Below are positions 50,101 to 58,150 of a stretch of 64,000 nucleotides of DNA, piece after piece (within the stretch, counting starts at the first letter, position 1; the number at the start of each line of letters is the position of its first letter). The notes below the pieces were generated by a model. That model was not told the origin of the DNA. It made no database searches and saw only the letters and a program-made list of their open reading frames with translations. Source of the stretch: Mytilus californianus (Eukaryota > Mollusca > Bivalvia > Mytilida > Mytilidae); the NCBI RefSeq assembly GCF_021869535.1, contig NW_026262690.1:16269001-16333000 (forward strand). The letters are read 5' to 3'. Made by a program: the position numbers and the translations under genes.

Positions 50101-53100
50101 CAATTTTGAGTTCTTGTCTTTCATTTTTGCTTTTGTACTTTGTCTATATGCCATTTTGTGTTTCTTTGTTGAAACAGTTATTTGTTTTTATAGTGATTAA
50201 GATTGCATTGCAATGTTTACTGCTGTACCCCAGTTTTTAACGTTTTTACCTATTATGTCTGTTTGTTTTTGCTCACACATTGTAGTCAATATCATGGAAT
50301 ACTATGCGACTGTCATACAAGTTAGATGTTTAGCTAGCTATAAAACCAGGTTTTAACAACCATTTTCTATATAAGGAAATGCCTGTACCAAGTCAGGAAT
50401 ATGACAGTTGTTTTCCATTCGCTGGATGTGTTTGAGCCTTTGATTTTGCCATTTTATACAGGACTTTCCGTTTTGAATTTCCCTTGGAGTTCGCTATTTT
50501 TGTTATTTTACTTTTGATAAATTACAACAAAATTTAAGGTGTATTTACAAGAGGCAAACATCAATGGCGTTATAAAAATAAGTTGATGTGGTATGCTTGC
50601 AAATGAGACAACTCTCCACGTAAGACCAAATAATATAAAGGTTACCGTATAAAGGTCACCTTACGGCATTCAACATGGAACAAAACCCATACCGCATAGA
50701 AAGCTATAAAAGGTCCCGAATTGACATATAAAAATTTCAAACGATAAAACTAACGGCCTGCTTTGTTTAAATTATATATTATTTTTTAAAAGTGCACAAA
50801 TTACATTTATACAAAAGAAACACAGGTATTTAGAAACAAGAAGAACTTGTATAAATCCGTCTCCATTAACAAAATGATAGCATTGGGAACATAATGTAAA
50901 GAAACCCACTATAATATAGTTTCAATTTACATAACATGTTTATTCTGTGGTTTGCCCGTTAAATGAAGTCAGTTTGATTGAAATATGCGATCAATTCATT
51001 TTTAATTCAATTTTGATTTCTGTACATAGCAATAAACGAAAAACAACTATGATATACAGCAACAAACAAGTATAACAAAAATATCGAACTCCAAGGGGAG
51101 GTAAACGAACGACAACAACTGAATTTCAAGCTCCTGACTTGAGCCAACATAGAAACAAATTATAAAAATCAGTTGAATGTGTTTAACACATCGAGATCAA
51201 GAACAAACAATGCAAAACAATAAACGAAAAACAAATATAATGAATAGCAACAACTGAAAATAATTCAATCCCAGGCTTCTTACTTGGGACAGGAACATAT
51301 AGAGTGTGCCGGGGTAAAACATCTTTGCGGGCGTCCAACACTTCCCCCCCCCTCCCCCCAACATGGGACAGTGGTGTAACAGATTAACATACGAACAAAC
51401 TGTATTCATTTTAATAGCATTGTAATTAAGATTGACATCTGCAATCAATAGATAGGCGGGGCTTCAGCTTGTATACATTATACTTAAATGTTATTGGATG
51501 TTAAGTATAATGCAGAGTATGCTGTATACAAGCTGAAGCCCCGCCTATCTATTAATTGCAGATGTCAATCTTAATTTCAATGTTTGAGCAAACATTTATA
51601 CAAACAAAGCGAGCAAGTCAAACAAACCTTTAAACTACAAGCATTAGCAAAACAGCTCTAAAAATTAATCTTTTTAAAAGGGATTGAGCTAAAGATAAAA
51701 CATTTCAAGATTTCTAAACAGAGGCCGTTTTACAATTTTGAAATTGTTCTCTGTGAGTTATATTAATCTTTATTTTTATAATTTAAGGTTATACAAAACC
51801 AGAAGAGTCTAATCCAATGTATTTAATATCGATCGTAGATGAACTTTTTTTCTTCTTACCAGAGTCTGTAAAGAATGTTATGAAATTAGGTTATAATTAT
51901 AAAAAACCAGAGGTAAGAAACTTAAAATTTTGCTTTCATATATTATTACGTTTTTTCGGCAGCTTGCAGTCATGTAATGAAGGTTTCACAGTAATAAAAA
52001 AACCTGTATTACCGATTACCATGGCTATGTTCTAATTTTCTTAGGCACAATTTAGTCCTTCTTTTCTCAGTAATAAACGAATACAACTTATCATTGGACA
52101 ATAACATCCCACAACCAAAGCAACAGATGTCACTAGTAGAACAGGAACTACTTACCTTCCAGATGATCCAGTTCTATCTAAAGTGGTTTTGTTGCTTTTG
52201 CTTAACATCATAGTGTTAAATTTGGAGCTTTTTTACTACTATATTGTGTTCAGTTTACCGTTAATGAGAGCCTTAGTTCGTGTCTTTACGGGTTTTAAAG
52301 GGTGCATGGTGCTAACCTTTCTTTTTCTCGTAAAGATTTTGTTTTATTGTTGTTCTTTTCGTTGCTTATCTTTATTGGTACTGAACCAGACAGACGTGTA
52401 GTAGTTCTGATAAATGGAATAAAATAAATTTTCAGATATGCAATGTTTTTGCATTGCTGGTAAGTCCAATGAAGATGAGACGAACGTCTTGCTTAACAAA
52501 TCATAAGCCTGTTATCTTTGAGGACTTTTTCTAAGCAAATATATGAACAACTATAGCTGCCGTCTACAACTGCTGATCCAAAAATCTTGAGTGAAATCCT
52601 ATCATAACTGTTGTTGAAAATTAATAGTGAAAATTAGTAAAGCTATATACATTTTAGGCGTGGTTTTCCTGAAAATGTCCAGTCACTTATAACAAATCTA
52701 CCAACCTATTTTTCCTGGTATAAAAAAGCAGAACTCAGTTTTTAGTATCTGTCTTGACAAATGTGTAATAACATTTAAACAAACGAGTTGTATGATTTTG
52801 TAGATTATATTGGACAGACAAGCTATGGCAATAAACTTTTTCATAAGAAACCACCGAAAAAAAGGAGACTTTCAATATCATGAATATATATTATTCTAAA
52901 GTGAAAATCATTTCATTTAGACAACAAAGACAAATATTATACTAAAAGAGTAAGGAAACATAATTCATTCGAATATAACGCAAGAAATTTAAGCAAGTAC
53001 CGAAGTACAAGCAGACCTGACCGCAAATTATATTGAATAGACCTGTTATCTTAACTGGATAAGAGCACACATGTCCTAAAATGTAGACTATATATATTCT

Positions 53101-54158
53101 ATTGATCATTAACTTATATAATTGAACTGCTCGACTGCTCAAAATATATCAAGTTAACGTTGCTTGTTAAAATCTATCCCTATAGATATTTTTTTTGCAG
53201 AATATGGGTGCATTATTAGTCTTTTTGAAGAAATTACGTATACTGTACGTTTATTTTATTGTACATGTTAAATCAAACAGTGCTGTTTCTGATGTTCATG
53301 AGAAATAAAGTTTTTACATTTTTTGCAATGAAACTCCGTATTTCCAAGTTATATAAAAACCGATAATTTCAAAAGTGAAATTAATCCGATAATTTCACTT
53401 CTCTGACTCCTCTGACGTCATACTACAAAGGGTGTTGTCAAGACAGTGTCGATTACGTTATTTCTGAACGAATTGGGAATGCACAGAAAAAAATATAGTC
53501 CCTTGTATTTTATACTTTATTTCCAATCAAAAGGCAATGGTTAATGTTAGAGCTCTGAATCAATTTGATAAAAAGAATAACTAATCACAGAATTTAAATA
53601 TGCAAAAATGTTCAATTTGTGACCGAACAACACTGATAATTAACTCATGAGCAACGCCATTCATAAATTAATGTGAATCAATGTGTTGTTTGGTCACTTG
53701 TTGAATTCTATAATTGTTAATTCTAATGTTTGGAATTCTAATTTTTTTCATAGAATAGATAGCACACTTTTATTAAAAAAACGCGAGATCACTTCAATAA
53801 AAAACACACAAACAACGCTGCAAATCTCAAGAAAAAAGCAGTATTAAATATGGCATCTCAAATCAAGTGTTTTTTTTTCCAGATGTATGGCACGAAAGAA
53901 ACGATATATGATAAGACTGTTTACGTTGATAATGAATTAGACAAACAACTAAGCAAGAATGACGAAGAGACAAATAATCAAATGAACAATGAAAACAGCG
54001 CTTTACTGAATGTTCTAGAGGAAAACGAACATCATACCAAATTACAAAAAAAGAGCGTCAATAAAGTAGACTGTGATTCCAAAAACGGAAGATTGCCACT
54101 GTTATCTGAGGATTCTACTCATCAAGGTCAAATAGTAGTTAATGAAAGCAAAACATAA
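19766..54158 (+). CDS. SLC5-family sodium-coupled solute transporter, 16 coding exons
   Basis: Sixteen exons, joined by GT-AG introns with matching phase, give 2058 nt including the stop, a 685-residue protein. The family moves small solutes (monocarboxylates, iodide, vitamins or sugars) into cells with Na+; the sequence most resembles the SLC5A8/A12/A5/A6 branch. Landmarks: N-terminal TM region with LLVSFESSIMMLGTPAE, ITSAYEYLELRF at the exon 1/2 join, GGIKAVIWTDVFQ (exon 5), RRHTFW (exon 7), and SLSTLSSGLSSLSALFWQD (exons 9/10), which holds the Ser/Thr residues of the conserved second sodium site. A hydrophilic 91-residue C-terminal tail is encoded by the last exon. The start ATG is preceded by an in-frame TGA 12 nt upstream. 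The substrate cannot be told from sequence. Exons are listed separately. Confidence 0.94.
20064..23114 (+). repeat. Splice-donor minisatellite: ~59 units of ~52 bp
   Basis: Each unit is the last 41 nt of exon 1 (TACCGTTGATACACCCCC, then TGAAGATAACTAGTGCCTAT and GAG) plus the first 11 nt of intron 1 (GTAAGGTATAT). Unit 1 is the functional exon end. I counted about 59 units by hand; most keep an intact GAG/GTAAGG, a few have lost it (GGGAAGG near 21549, GAAGGAAGG near 22738). Lengths vary from about 46 to 52 bp through loss of CC, AAG or similar. Repeats with GCCGATGAGG and with GATGTAAGG form recurring sub-types, showing higher-order amplification. Confidence 0.97.
23115..24850 (+). other. Intron 1, middle part; dispersed repeat fragments
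   Basis: No exon is seen. Around 23545-23640 and 23700-23880 there are dispersed repeat fragments (ACGAGACAACTATCCA; CTCCCGACTTGGGACAGG), the second also found near 28150 and 51270. Confidence 0.55.
24851..25150. repeat. 42-bp minisatellite, ~7 units, upstream of exon 2
   Basis: The unit is about GTTAGTAATGTCAATCTAGT then ATCCGATGTTATCCACATATAA. Units are an exact multiple of three, which creates a spurious repetitive open frame on the minus strand. The array ends about 105 nt before the exon 2 acceptor. Confidence 0.92.
25256..25324 (+). CDS. SLC5 exon 2
   Basis: 23 codons, YLELRFNSHAVRIL to GMLNY, after acceptor GCTTCCAG and before GTAAGT; phase 0 at both ends. The YLELRFN stretch is highly conserved in SLC5 proteins. 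Confidence 0.93.
25325..27076 (+). other. Intron 2
   Basis: AT-rich with several poly-A tracts. No exon, array or mobile element is recognised. Confidence 0.6.
27077..27128 (+). CDS. SLC5 exon 3
   Basis: 52 nt reading ALYMGVVLFGPAIALEA plus one base; acceptor TTTGTTTGTAG, donor GCGG/GTTTGT (a weak, non-GTRAG donor). The phase-1 join completes a Val codon with exon 4. Confidence 0.88.
27129..28407 (+). other. Intron 3; minisatellite and inverted dispersed repeats
   Basis: It holds a 47-bp minisatellite (27421-27570). Two dispersed repeat fragments lie in opposite orientation: 27601-27670 contains CGGGTTGTTGTCTCTTTGAC, and 27920-28240 contains its complement and a longer tail with GAGGCTCCTGACTTGGGAC. 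Confidence 0.6.
27421..27570. repeat. ~47-bp minisatellite, ~4 units
   Basis: The unit contains ATATATGACGACCATTTTAT then AGCAACAC(T/A)TGTTTAATCATT. The first unit is diverged. Confidence 0.88.
28408..28475 (+). CDS. SLC5 exon 4
   Basis: 68 nt completing Val, then MGFPQFASIIIVAIAAVIYT and SL; acceptor GTTTTATTTTTAG, donor TTG/GTAAGT. It is a transmembrane segment. Its donor lies in a 40-bp tandem duplication. Confidence 0.92.
28461..28540 (+). repeat. 40-bp tandem duplication spanning the exon 4 splice donor
   Basis: 28461-28500 and 28501-28540 match at about 33 of 40 positions by hand (both start ATATATACTTCT and end GATGT). The first copy holds the last 15 nt of exon 4 and GTAAG; in the second copy the donor has become TTAAG, so it is dead. 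Confidence 0.85.
28541..30257 (+). other. Intron 4, first part
   Basis: AT-rich. No exon or recognised element before the CACTA-like transposon. Confidence 0.55.
30258..32235. mobile_element. CACTA-like non-autonomous DNA transposon, copy A
   Basis: Terminal inverted repeats start CACTACAAACCAGTAAAAG and extend about 260 bp as arrays of alternating AGTCTGAACC and ACTCGACC motifs, inverted at the other end. The element is flanked by ATA at 30255-30257 and 32236-32238, a 3-bp target duplication. CACTA ends, 3-bp duplications and subterminal motif arrays are typical of the CACTA (En/Spm) superfamily. The interior is AT-rich, carries internal repeats (for example AAGAAGCAC(T/C)TTAATAAGG at 31150 and 31650) and has no transposase. 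Confidence 0.82.
32236..32913 (+). other. Intron 4, between CACTA-like element and Penelope-like copy 3
   Basis: AT-rich. No exon or recognised repeat. Confidence 0.5.
32914..33665 (-). mobile_element. Penelope-like element, copy 3 (5'-truncated)
   Basis: The complement of this stretch matches the 3' quarter of copies 1 and 2: the C-terminal RT remnant near 33520-33660, the 3' untranslated region and the terminal TATTTTTGTTATTTTAC tail. It is truncated at its 5' side, usual for target-primed insertion. Confidence 0.82.
33666..34089 (+). other. Intron 4, last part
   Basis: No exon or recognised element before the exon 5 acceptor. Confidence 0.5.
34090..34170 (+). CDS. SLC5 exon 5
   Basis: 27 codons, GGIKAVIWTDVFQSFVML to AILIK; acceptor TTGTTTTAG, donor AAG/GTAAAT, phase 0. 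GGIKAVIWTDVFQ is a signature stretch of the family. Confidence 0.94.
34307..34380 (+). CDS. SLC5 exon 6
   Basis: 74 nt reading GTLVSGGVKSTWTIANENGR then LNFF plus two bases; acceptor GGGTTTTTCAG, donor GT/GTAAGT. Confidence 0.92.
34381..35357 (+). other. Intron 6
   Basis: AT-rich; no exon or mobile element is recognised. Confidence 0.55.
35358..35495 (+). CDS. SLC5 exon 7
   Basis: 138 nt; acceptor TTGAATGTAG, donor GAAA/GTACGG. It reads VWDTDITRRHTFWNLFFGSM onward through NQSSVQRICSTP to DAR. Its donor is part of a five-unit tandem array. Confidence 0.92.
35484..35772 (+). repeat. Tandem array (5 units, 53-60 bp) seeded on the exon 7 splice donor
   Basis: Unit starts (A)GAAAGTACGGTTGT at 35491, 35550, about 35610, 35663 and 35716, each followed by TCTTGATA, TTAACTACACC and TTAAATCAAATAGC. 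Unit 1 contains the last seven exon bases CTAGAAA and the working donor GTACGG. Copies 2 and 4 keep GAAA/GTACGG, copy 3 has TATA/GTACGG and copy 5 has GAACGG. Confidence 0.93.
35773..36500 (+). other. Intron 7, remainder
   Basis: AT-rich, with a dispersed-repeat fragment near 36350-36410 (GTACGATTGCCAATGAGACG). Confidence 0.55.
36501..36636 (+). CDS. SLC5 exon 8
   Basis: 136 nt; acceptor TGTTTTTCAG, donor CAG/GTATAG. It reads VMMFVSPAFLITIAMASFEG through YSYYHTLGCDP to TNPNQ, matching the family's Tyr-x-x-CDP loop. Confidence 0.93.
37205..39310 (-). mobile_element. Non-LTR retrotransposon fragment (RT and C-terminus), decayed
   Basis: On the minus strand, fragments read NYRPISLISCVGKVMEIVV (about 39180-39250), FCDLSKAFDKLWH and GSVLGPLLFVLYIDDI with an FTDDTS catalytic box (38640-39038), HLGVIFSG (38387-38659) and a C-terminal SITTESFIPSTIREWHKLN region (37872-38129), ending with an AT-rich 3' end. 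Several frames and stops show it is dead and 5'-truncated. It is a LINE of the pol type with a reverse transcriptase. It lies in intron 8, antisense to the transporter. Confidence 0.85.
37437..37492. repeat. GAT/ATC trinucleotide microsatellite
   Basis: Interrupted (GAT)n run inside the 3' end of the LINE fragment. Confidence 0.85.
39388..39570 (+). other. Unexplained coding-like island in intron 8
   Basis: Sixty codons are open without an ATG. They read with normal amino-acid balance (LTPECEGVLDLGKIVNELKD, then VIRSGMDIQIISVLQ) and the local base composition is richer in GC than the intron around it. CTATTTCCCAG before 39409 and CAG/GTCAGG at 39540 resemble splice sites. Another frame just upstream (39340-39417) also reads plausibly. 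No family is recognised. It could be a retroelement or pseudogene fragment next to the LINE's truncated end. Confidence 0.35.
39790..39915. repeat. ~48-bp tandem repeat, ~2.5 units
   Basis: Units share ATCAGACAGTCTTAAAATT and GACATT(C/T)CTCAAGTCCGAC. Confidence 0.8.
39916..41007 (+). other. Intron 8, last part
   Basis: No exon or recognised element. Confidence 0.5.
41008..41096 (+). CDS. SLC5 exon 9
   Basis: 89 nt; acceptor TTTGTTTTTCAG, donor TAAG/GTATAC. It reads IVPYMVMDIFNGLPGMPGLF then MASLFSASL, matching the conserved LPGLPGLF-type stretch. It ends in the middle of the Ser codon that starts the sodium-site motif. Confidence 0.94.
41498..41818. repeat. 44-bp minisatellite, ~7 units, intron 9
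   Basis: The unit is about ACCAGTGGGGCGTGAATGGT then TTCATTTTACAGTTGGGGAA and GATT. Every unit carries a TTTTACAG that resembles a 3' splice site. Confidence 0.92.
41925..42480 (-). repeat. Dispersed retroelement-like repeat with decayed hammerhead motif
   Basis: On the minus strand it contains CAGGTTCAACCCACCA-like and CCTGTACCAAGTCAGG text shared with the 3' ends of the Penelope-like copies, and near 42305-42355 a hammerhead-type core: stem I GCGTCA/TGGCGT, CTGGATG for CTGATGA, stem II GTC/GAC, GAGA for GAAA, and GTC at the cleavage position. Core mutations indicate an inactive ribozyme. Confidence 0.55.
42655..42720. repeat. Short tandem duplication carrying two TGACGTCA sites
   Basis: ACAAAGTGACGTCACATTT occurs twice about 35 bp apart. 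Each copy holds one perfect CRE octamer. Function is unknown. Confidence 0.7.
42721..43830 (+). other. Intron 9, last part
   Basis: AT-rich with a poly-A tract near 43671. CAACGTGTTGACAAAACATATTGTGT occurs twice (42940 and 43291) in part, otherwise nothing is recognised. Confidence 0.5.
43831..43943 (+). CDS. SLC5 exon 10
   Basis: 113 nt; acceptor TCTTTTAACAG, donor CAG/GTATGT. It completes SLSTLSSGLSSLSALFWQD and continues LVKPHTKPMSELKGTIISKVA. The Ser-rich motif carries the conserved sodium-binding hydroxyl residues. Confidence 0.94.
43944..44582 (+). other. Intron 10
   Basis: Contains a long poly-A run near 44112-44139. No exon. Confidence 0.55.
44583..44653 (+). CDS. SLC5 exon 11
   Basis: 71 nt; acceptor TATATATTAG, donor CAG/GTACAC. 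It reads VIVFGIIAVCVALLVSVIGG then TLTQ, a transmembrane segment. Confidence 0.92.
44654..46577 (+). other. Intron 11
   Basis: No exon. 45480-45720 resembles dispersed repeat text also seen near 55320 (CTGCTCCA, AACAGCAACC-type phrases). Confidence 0.5.
46578..46664 (+). CDS. SLC5 exon 12
   Basis: 29 codons, ITGTILSAIGGPLTGLFLLG then CFCPWANAK; acceptor ATCGTTTTAG, donor AAG/GTAAGT, phase 0. Confidence 0.94.
46665..47431 (+). other. Intron 12
   Basis: AT-rich. No element recognised. Confidence 0.55.
47432..47670 (+). CDS. SLC5 exon 13
   Basis: 239 nt; acceptor TTTATCACAG, donor CC/GTTAGT. It reads GAFIGTISGIILITWITTGQ followed by a long extracellular loop with three NxS/T glycosylation sequons (NIT, NAS and, nearby, further Ser/Thr-rich text) and YEYHST. 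It ends in phase 2. Confidence 0.93.
48084..48184 (+). CDS. SLC5 exon 14
   Basis: 101 nt; acceptor CTTGTTTCAG, donor ACAG/GTAAAA. It reads SGIDYFYSIAYPWFGVIGIF then TVLIVGSIFSFLT. The SIAYxWY-like stretch is conserved in the family. Confidence 0.93.
48224..50515 (+). mobile_element. Penelope-like element, copy 2 (decayed)
   Basis: Homologous to copy 1 over its full length. It starts 40 bp after exon 14 with AACCATTGCACCTAAAG, encodes IEDYARAWAKREKVELDTLS, has IPMGTNCAPLLSDLF (absent from copy 1) and a YIDD box at 49526-49537, and ends with the same TATTTTTGTTATTTTACTTTT tail. Frameshifts and stops are present. It sits in intron 14 in the sense orientation. Confidence 0.86.
50516..51787 (+). 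other. Intron 14, last part; dispersed repeats
   Basis: 50575-50720 and 51080-51370 are dispersed repeat fragments (GAGACAACTCTCCACG; CTTACTTGGGACAGGA). A palindrome lies at 51424-51576. Confidence 0.6.
51424..51576. repeat. 153-bp near-perfect palindrome (young MITE-like element)
   Basis: Arms 51424-51476 and 51524-51576 are inverted copies with one mismatch in 53 nt (core AGATAGGCGGGGCTTCAGCT). The inner part also folds (TATACTTAA / TTAAGTATA). The near identity of arms suggests recent insertion or gene conversion. It lies about 210 nt before exon 15. Confidence 0.94.
51788..51912 (+). CDS. SLC5 exon 15
   Basis: 125 nt; acceptor TATAATTTAAG, donor GAG/GTAAGA. It reads YTKPEESNPMYLISIVDELF then FFLPESVKNVMKLGYNYKKP: the start of the cytosolic C-terminal region. 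Confidence 0.92.
51913..53882 (+). other. Intron 15
   Basis: No exon. A short dispersed-repeat resemblance is seen near 52130-52180. Direct repeat CCGATAATTTCA occurs twice at 53360-53400 beside a TGACGTCA at 53412. Confidence 0.5.
53883..54158 (+). CDS. SLC5 exon 16 (C-terminal tail and stop)
   Basis: After acceptor TTTTTTTTCCAG the frame reads MYGTKETIYDKTVYVDNELD and continues Asn/Glu/Lys-rich (QMNNENSALLNVLEENEHHT) to QIVVNESKT and TAA at 54156-54158. The 91-residue tail is hydrophilic, cytosolic and not recognisably conserved. No clear AATAAA signal is found close downstream. Confidence 0.92.
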   Translation: MYGTKETIYDKTVYVDNELDKQLSKNDEETNNQMNNENSALLNVLEENEHHTKLQKKSVNKVDCDSKNGRLPLLSEDSTHQGQIVVNESKT

Positions 54159-54696
54159 AGGAATACGATAATTGCCACGACTTCTGTCATGTTTAACACT
54201 AATTCACAAGTGGCGATAATAATTAAGCTTCCGCTTTACAAATATGACTAATTTTAATATGGTTTATTATTTTTTTAGTAGAGTATAGATAAAGATATAT
54301 CAGAATATTTATTTTATTATTGATGTAATAAGTTATATGCCTAATTGTTAAATGATATGAGCAAATCAGTCCTTATACGGAGGAATCAGCATGTGCAATC
54401 ATGATGACGTCGATGACTGTTGATAATATAAATTATGAATTAATATTGCTTTTCGGCCCGGTCACTTCTGGTTTCAGGTTTTGGTTTTACTTCATACCTA
54501 ACGTTGGACGTATTATTATGCATAAGATACATTTTATCATATTTTGTAACTTAAAATAACTTTTGAAAAAGTTAAAATGGTGTTCCTTGTTTTGTAACGA
54601 TTTGAAACGGAAATTTTCAACAGCCTTTCCGAGTAAAACTTACTATTATTATCACTGGTAATGTTGTAAGGCAACGGAGTTCTAGCTCTGGATATC
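54159..54696 (+). other. 3' flank of the SLC5 gene
   Basis: Presumed 3' untranslated region and intergenic sequence before the right direct repeat. No polyadenylation signal can be assigned with confidence. Confidence 0.45.
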
Positions 54697-54936
54697 AAGT
54701 TCACTGGTGGCATATGTGATTTCCTTGCAAGTGCAAGTACAATTAATTCATAAAAGCCAAACTAAGAGGGTCACTGTTTCAGTATATATCTTCTATATTG
54801 AAAAAAAAAAAACATTCTACAGGCTTGTCATGCTTGAACTGGGTCCCCGTTTTAGAAAAAAATCTGGTAGTTGCAATCAGAACACCTATAATCAACAGTT
54901 AATGAATCGGACGAAAATCCATTCATATTGTAAAAG

Positions 54937-55655
54937 AGAGGCGAAAGTTACCAGAGGGACATTCAAATTCACAAGTCGAAAATAAACTGACAACGCCATG
55001 GCTAGAAAAGAAAATGACCAACAGACAAACAATAGTACACTAAAATAAACATAGAAAACTAATGACTGAGCAACACGAACTCCACCAAAAACTGAGGCCG
55101 ATCTCAGGTGCTCTGGAAGGGTAAGCAAATCCTGCTCCACATGTGGCACCTGTTGTGTTGCTCATGGTAGTACAAACACGGTAATAAGTCTAATTCGGTA
55201 GGTCACATCCGAAAAAAAGGTGGACGGAATTGTTGTAACGATATTAGGAACATATTCGTTATCATCTGTGCAACGGATATCCCATAGCGGTCAACCAACT
55301 GGTGATGGCGTTCGTAAAACTTACGAAGGGATGATTTCATCTTCACCACTTGGAACTCTTATTTTAATAGCTTCCTTGTAAACAGCAACCCTCTTTCGAG
55401 GAAATCATAATAGGAAATTCATACCCTGGAATATCGTATCAACTGGGAGATATATACTCCGTATGCAGGCGCTGCTGGAATGTTGTTACATAGAAATGGA
55501 AAGTTTACAATTGGGAAGCTGAATTCATCTTTTTTATCGTAAAGTTTTGTTTTCAACGGACCCTCATTGACAAGTTTTAAATGTAAGTCAAGATATGAGG
55601 CAATCTTAACTGTATCTGTTGTATCCTTTATCTCAAATTCGTTGGTATAGATGCG
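54937..55655 (+). repeat. Dispersed repeat insertion present only in the right copy
   Basis: It interrupts sequence that is continuous in the left copy near 2380. It begins with the same family text as 3230-3430 and extends further (ATTCATACCCTGGAATATCG; CAATTGGGAAGCTGAATTC). Noncoding. Confidence 0.65.
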
Positions 55656-56789
55656 TTCAAGACAGTATACACAAATATATTTATTCTACTACGTCAGATA
55701 ACCTTGAAACTGGTGTCATCAGTGAATTAAAATCAGCAAAGTAATAGATAACTAATGATACTTTCAGTGATGTTCATTATGAACTGTGAATGAGTTTGAA
55801 TATTTAAAATTTATAATTCATTATGTTAATTTATTCTGCGTTATTATGCAATGTAGACTTACATACATGTACTGGACTCGCATGCATATACAAGACTCTA
55901 AACCTGTGATATCCTATGAACAAATCTAGTTGAAGGTATGTGTTTGGTTTTTATTTTAATTTGATTGCATTCAACAAAAATAATTCACTTTAAATAAAAC
56001 GTCAGAAATTATTTTCTCAAACAATAAAGGATTCATATCTTCTTAAAATGGAAACATGGTGTTATGAATATAGACAAGATGCAAACGATACCAAAGGAAC
56101 ATTAAAACTCATAAGTCGAAAATAAACTGAGAACACCATGGCTTAAAAAGAAAAAAGACTAACAGACAAATAACAGTACACAAAACAAAACATAGAAAAC
56201 TAAGGACTGAGCAACACGATCCCACCAAAAACTTGGGGTGATCTCAGGTGCTCCGGAAGGGTATAGCTGCGTAAATACTTACACACTTTAGATTTTATCC
56301 ATGCAATAAAATGAAAACCAAATACAGTCGTATTTATATAATATCATCACGTTTTAATGCATTATTTATGGACTTATCCTGACATTTCATCGAAGCACAA
56401 TTTGATAAGTTGAAACTTAATTTTGTCAGCAAATTTGGTCCTTGATTATTTGATCGTCTCCATAATTTAGAAAACCTGCAGCTCTCGTTATATTATCGTT
56501 TTATTAGTACTCAAAGCAACTAGAAGATAATATCGCGAAAGTGCCTAGACATGATAACAAATATGTTGATTTCTATAATTCTCTTCATGTCGTTCAAGAA
56601 GATTATTCATTATCAGATTTATATATAGAAAAATCAAACTTGACATGGTTCCGTTTTAAAAGTGCATGAACAGTTTTGATTGATAAAAAAGACGTAAAAC
56701 CGATTTGACATGTGTGTTTAACAAGTAAAAAGTTGTTTGTCTTTTCGTCGTTCTATTTTTGCCGTTGAGTTGTTTGTTTTTCTTCAACC

Positions 56790-56960
56790 TTTGGATTTTG
56801 ATTGCCCCCTTGGTACCGTCTGTTTTCGAACTACATTTTTTTTTACCTCCTTGTATCGTCTGTCTTCAAACTACGTTTTTTGCTCCTACCCCCTTTTGGT
56901 ATCTTTTGTCTTCGAACTACGTTTTTTATTGCCCCCTTGGTATCGTATGTCTCTTTTGGT
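56790..56960. repeat. ~42-bp minisatellite, ~4 units (2 in the left copy)
   Basis: The unit contains TTATTGCCCCCTTGGTATCG and TCTGTCTTCGAACTACG. The left copy at 4465-4560 has only about two units, so the array expanded or contracted after duplication. Confidence 0.8.
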
Positions 56961-57594
56961 CTTATTATTTTCTTTTTTTAATATTGTTTGTGAGTTTTCA
57001 TTATAGATATATTACATTTCCCTTTTCAACCCTTTTTTTGTCATTCCAAGATATGGTGATGAATGACTCTAAATAGATGGTTTTCAACTTTACTTTCCCA
57101 ACATTTTAGAAGATTATCACAAAATGTATGTGTTCACTTAGATTTATTTAACCATTTTGTTGTTGTTTCTGATTTTCCTTCATGTTATTGGCATTGCAAT
57201 ATATACAAGTGTAATATTGTAACTGATTTTTATACTAGCGTTCGTGTATTTTTTGTAAATCTTCGAAGTTTCCAATGCTTGCAAATTAAGCATTCTTGTT
57301 GATCAATGTTGAATAATATACTTACAGTGTTTTAATTTTGCAAACATGTTTAGAGGTGTATTAATGCGTCGAAAATTTTAATATTTGACGGAAAAAGCTG
57401 CATTTAAATAGAACTGACTGTGTTTTTTTTACTTATATAAATGGTGAGCTAATTCTAACTGGTAAACAATAACAAATTTTGAGTGTAAACAATGAAAAAA
57501 GTTGATGCCTTTTAGATATCCAATGCTCCGAAAAGGAAAGGGAATATCCGGAATAAGATATTTTTTCTGCATTTGGTTTTGTAAAAATGTTTCG

Positions 57595-58150
57595 TACCAT
57601 ATGAGTATTTGAACCATACGCGTATGGTTATGACTATATGCGTATACTCGTATGATTATTAACGGGCAGGACCATATGAGTATTTAGACCATATCTGTTT
57701 TTTTCGAACAATTCTAACTTCCTTATCAGAAACACACAGCTCATTCTCTGATAAAAAAACGGCACAAGTTACTATCTGAATTCCTTTATCTTTTACATAT
57801 TGTCTTAATTTTGATGTATCTGTTATTTTGCATTTGCTAGAGTCAATTTATTTCGCCTTTTTGTTGTTTTCTTGGTGTTTAAATAACTATTCCAGCAACA
57901 AAATTTCTTTTTATTTCTGCTTAATTTCATTTATTTGAAGTTTCTTGCTCCTATTCATACAATCTTATGATCATTGTAAGATCGCACGAATAGGAGCAAC
58001 AGCACATGAACAAATGATATCAAATCAATGAGAAAGATCTAAGAATTTATAATCTTATAAAAAAACCAATTTAAAGTCGGACCATATTAGTATATACAAA
58101 GATGACCATGAACATACACGTATGGCCCAAGTACTCATATTGTCCGGACC
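57595..58150. mobile_element. Insertion with inverted ACCATATGAGTA-type ends, right copy only
   Basis: The left copy is uninterrupted at the matching point (about 5175-5195). The insertion's ends carry repeated ACCATATGAGTATTT and ACGTATGG motifs in inverted arrangement, and it contains an inner palindrome TTGCTCCTATTC ... GAATAGGAGCAA (57947-58001). No coding frame. It looks like a small non-autonomous DNA element. Confidence 0.6.

Noticed and set aside
54707-54985. Small gene downstream of the transporter
   Set aside because: Repeat-derived; the matching left-copy sequence does not preserve the frame.
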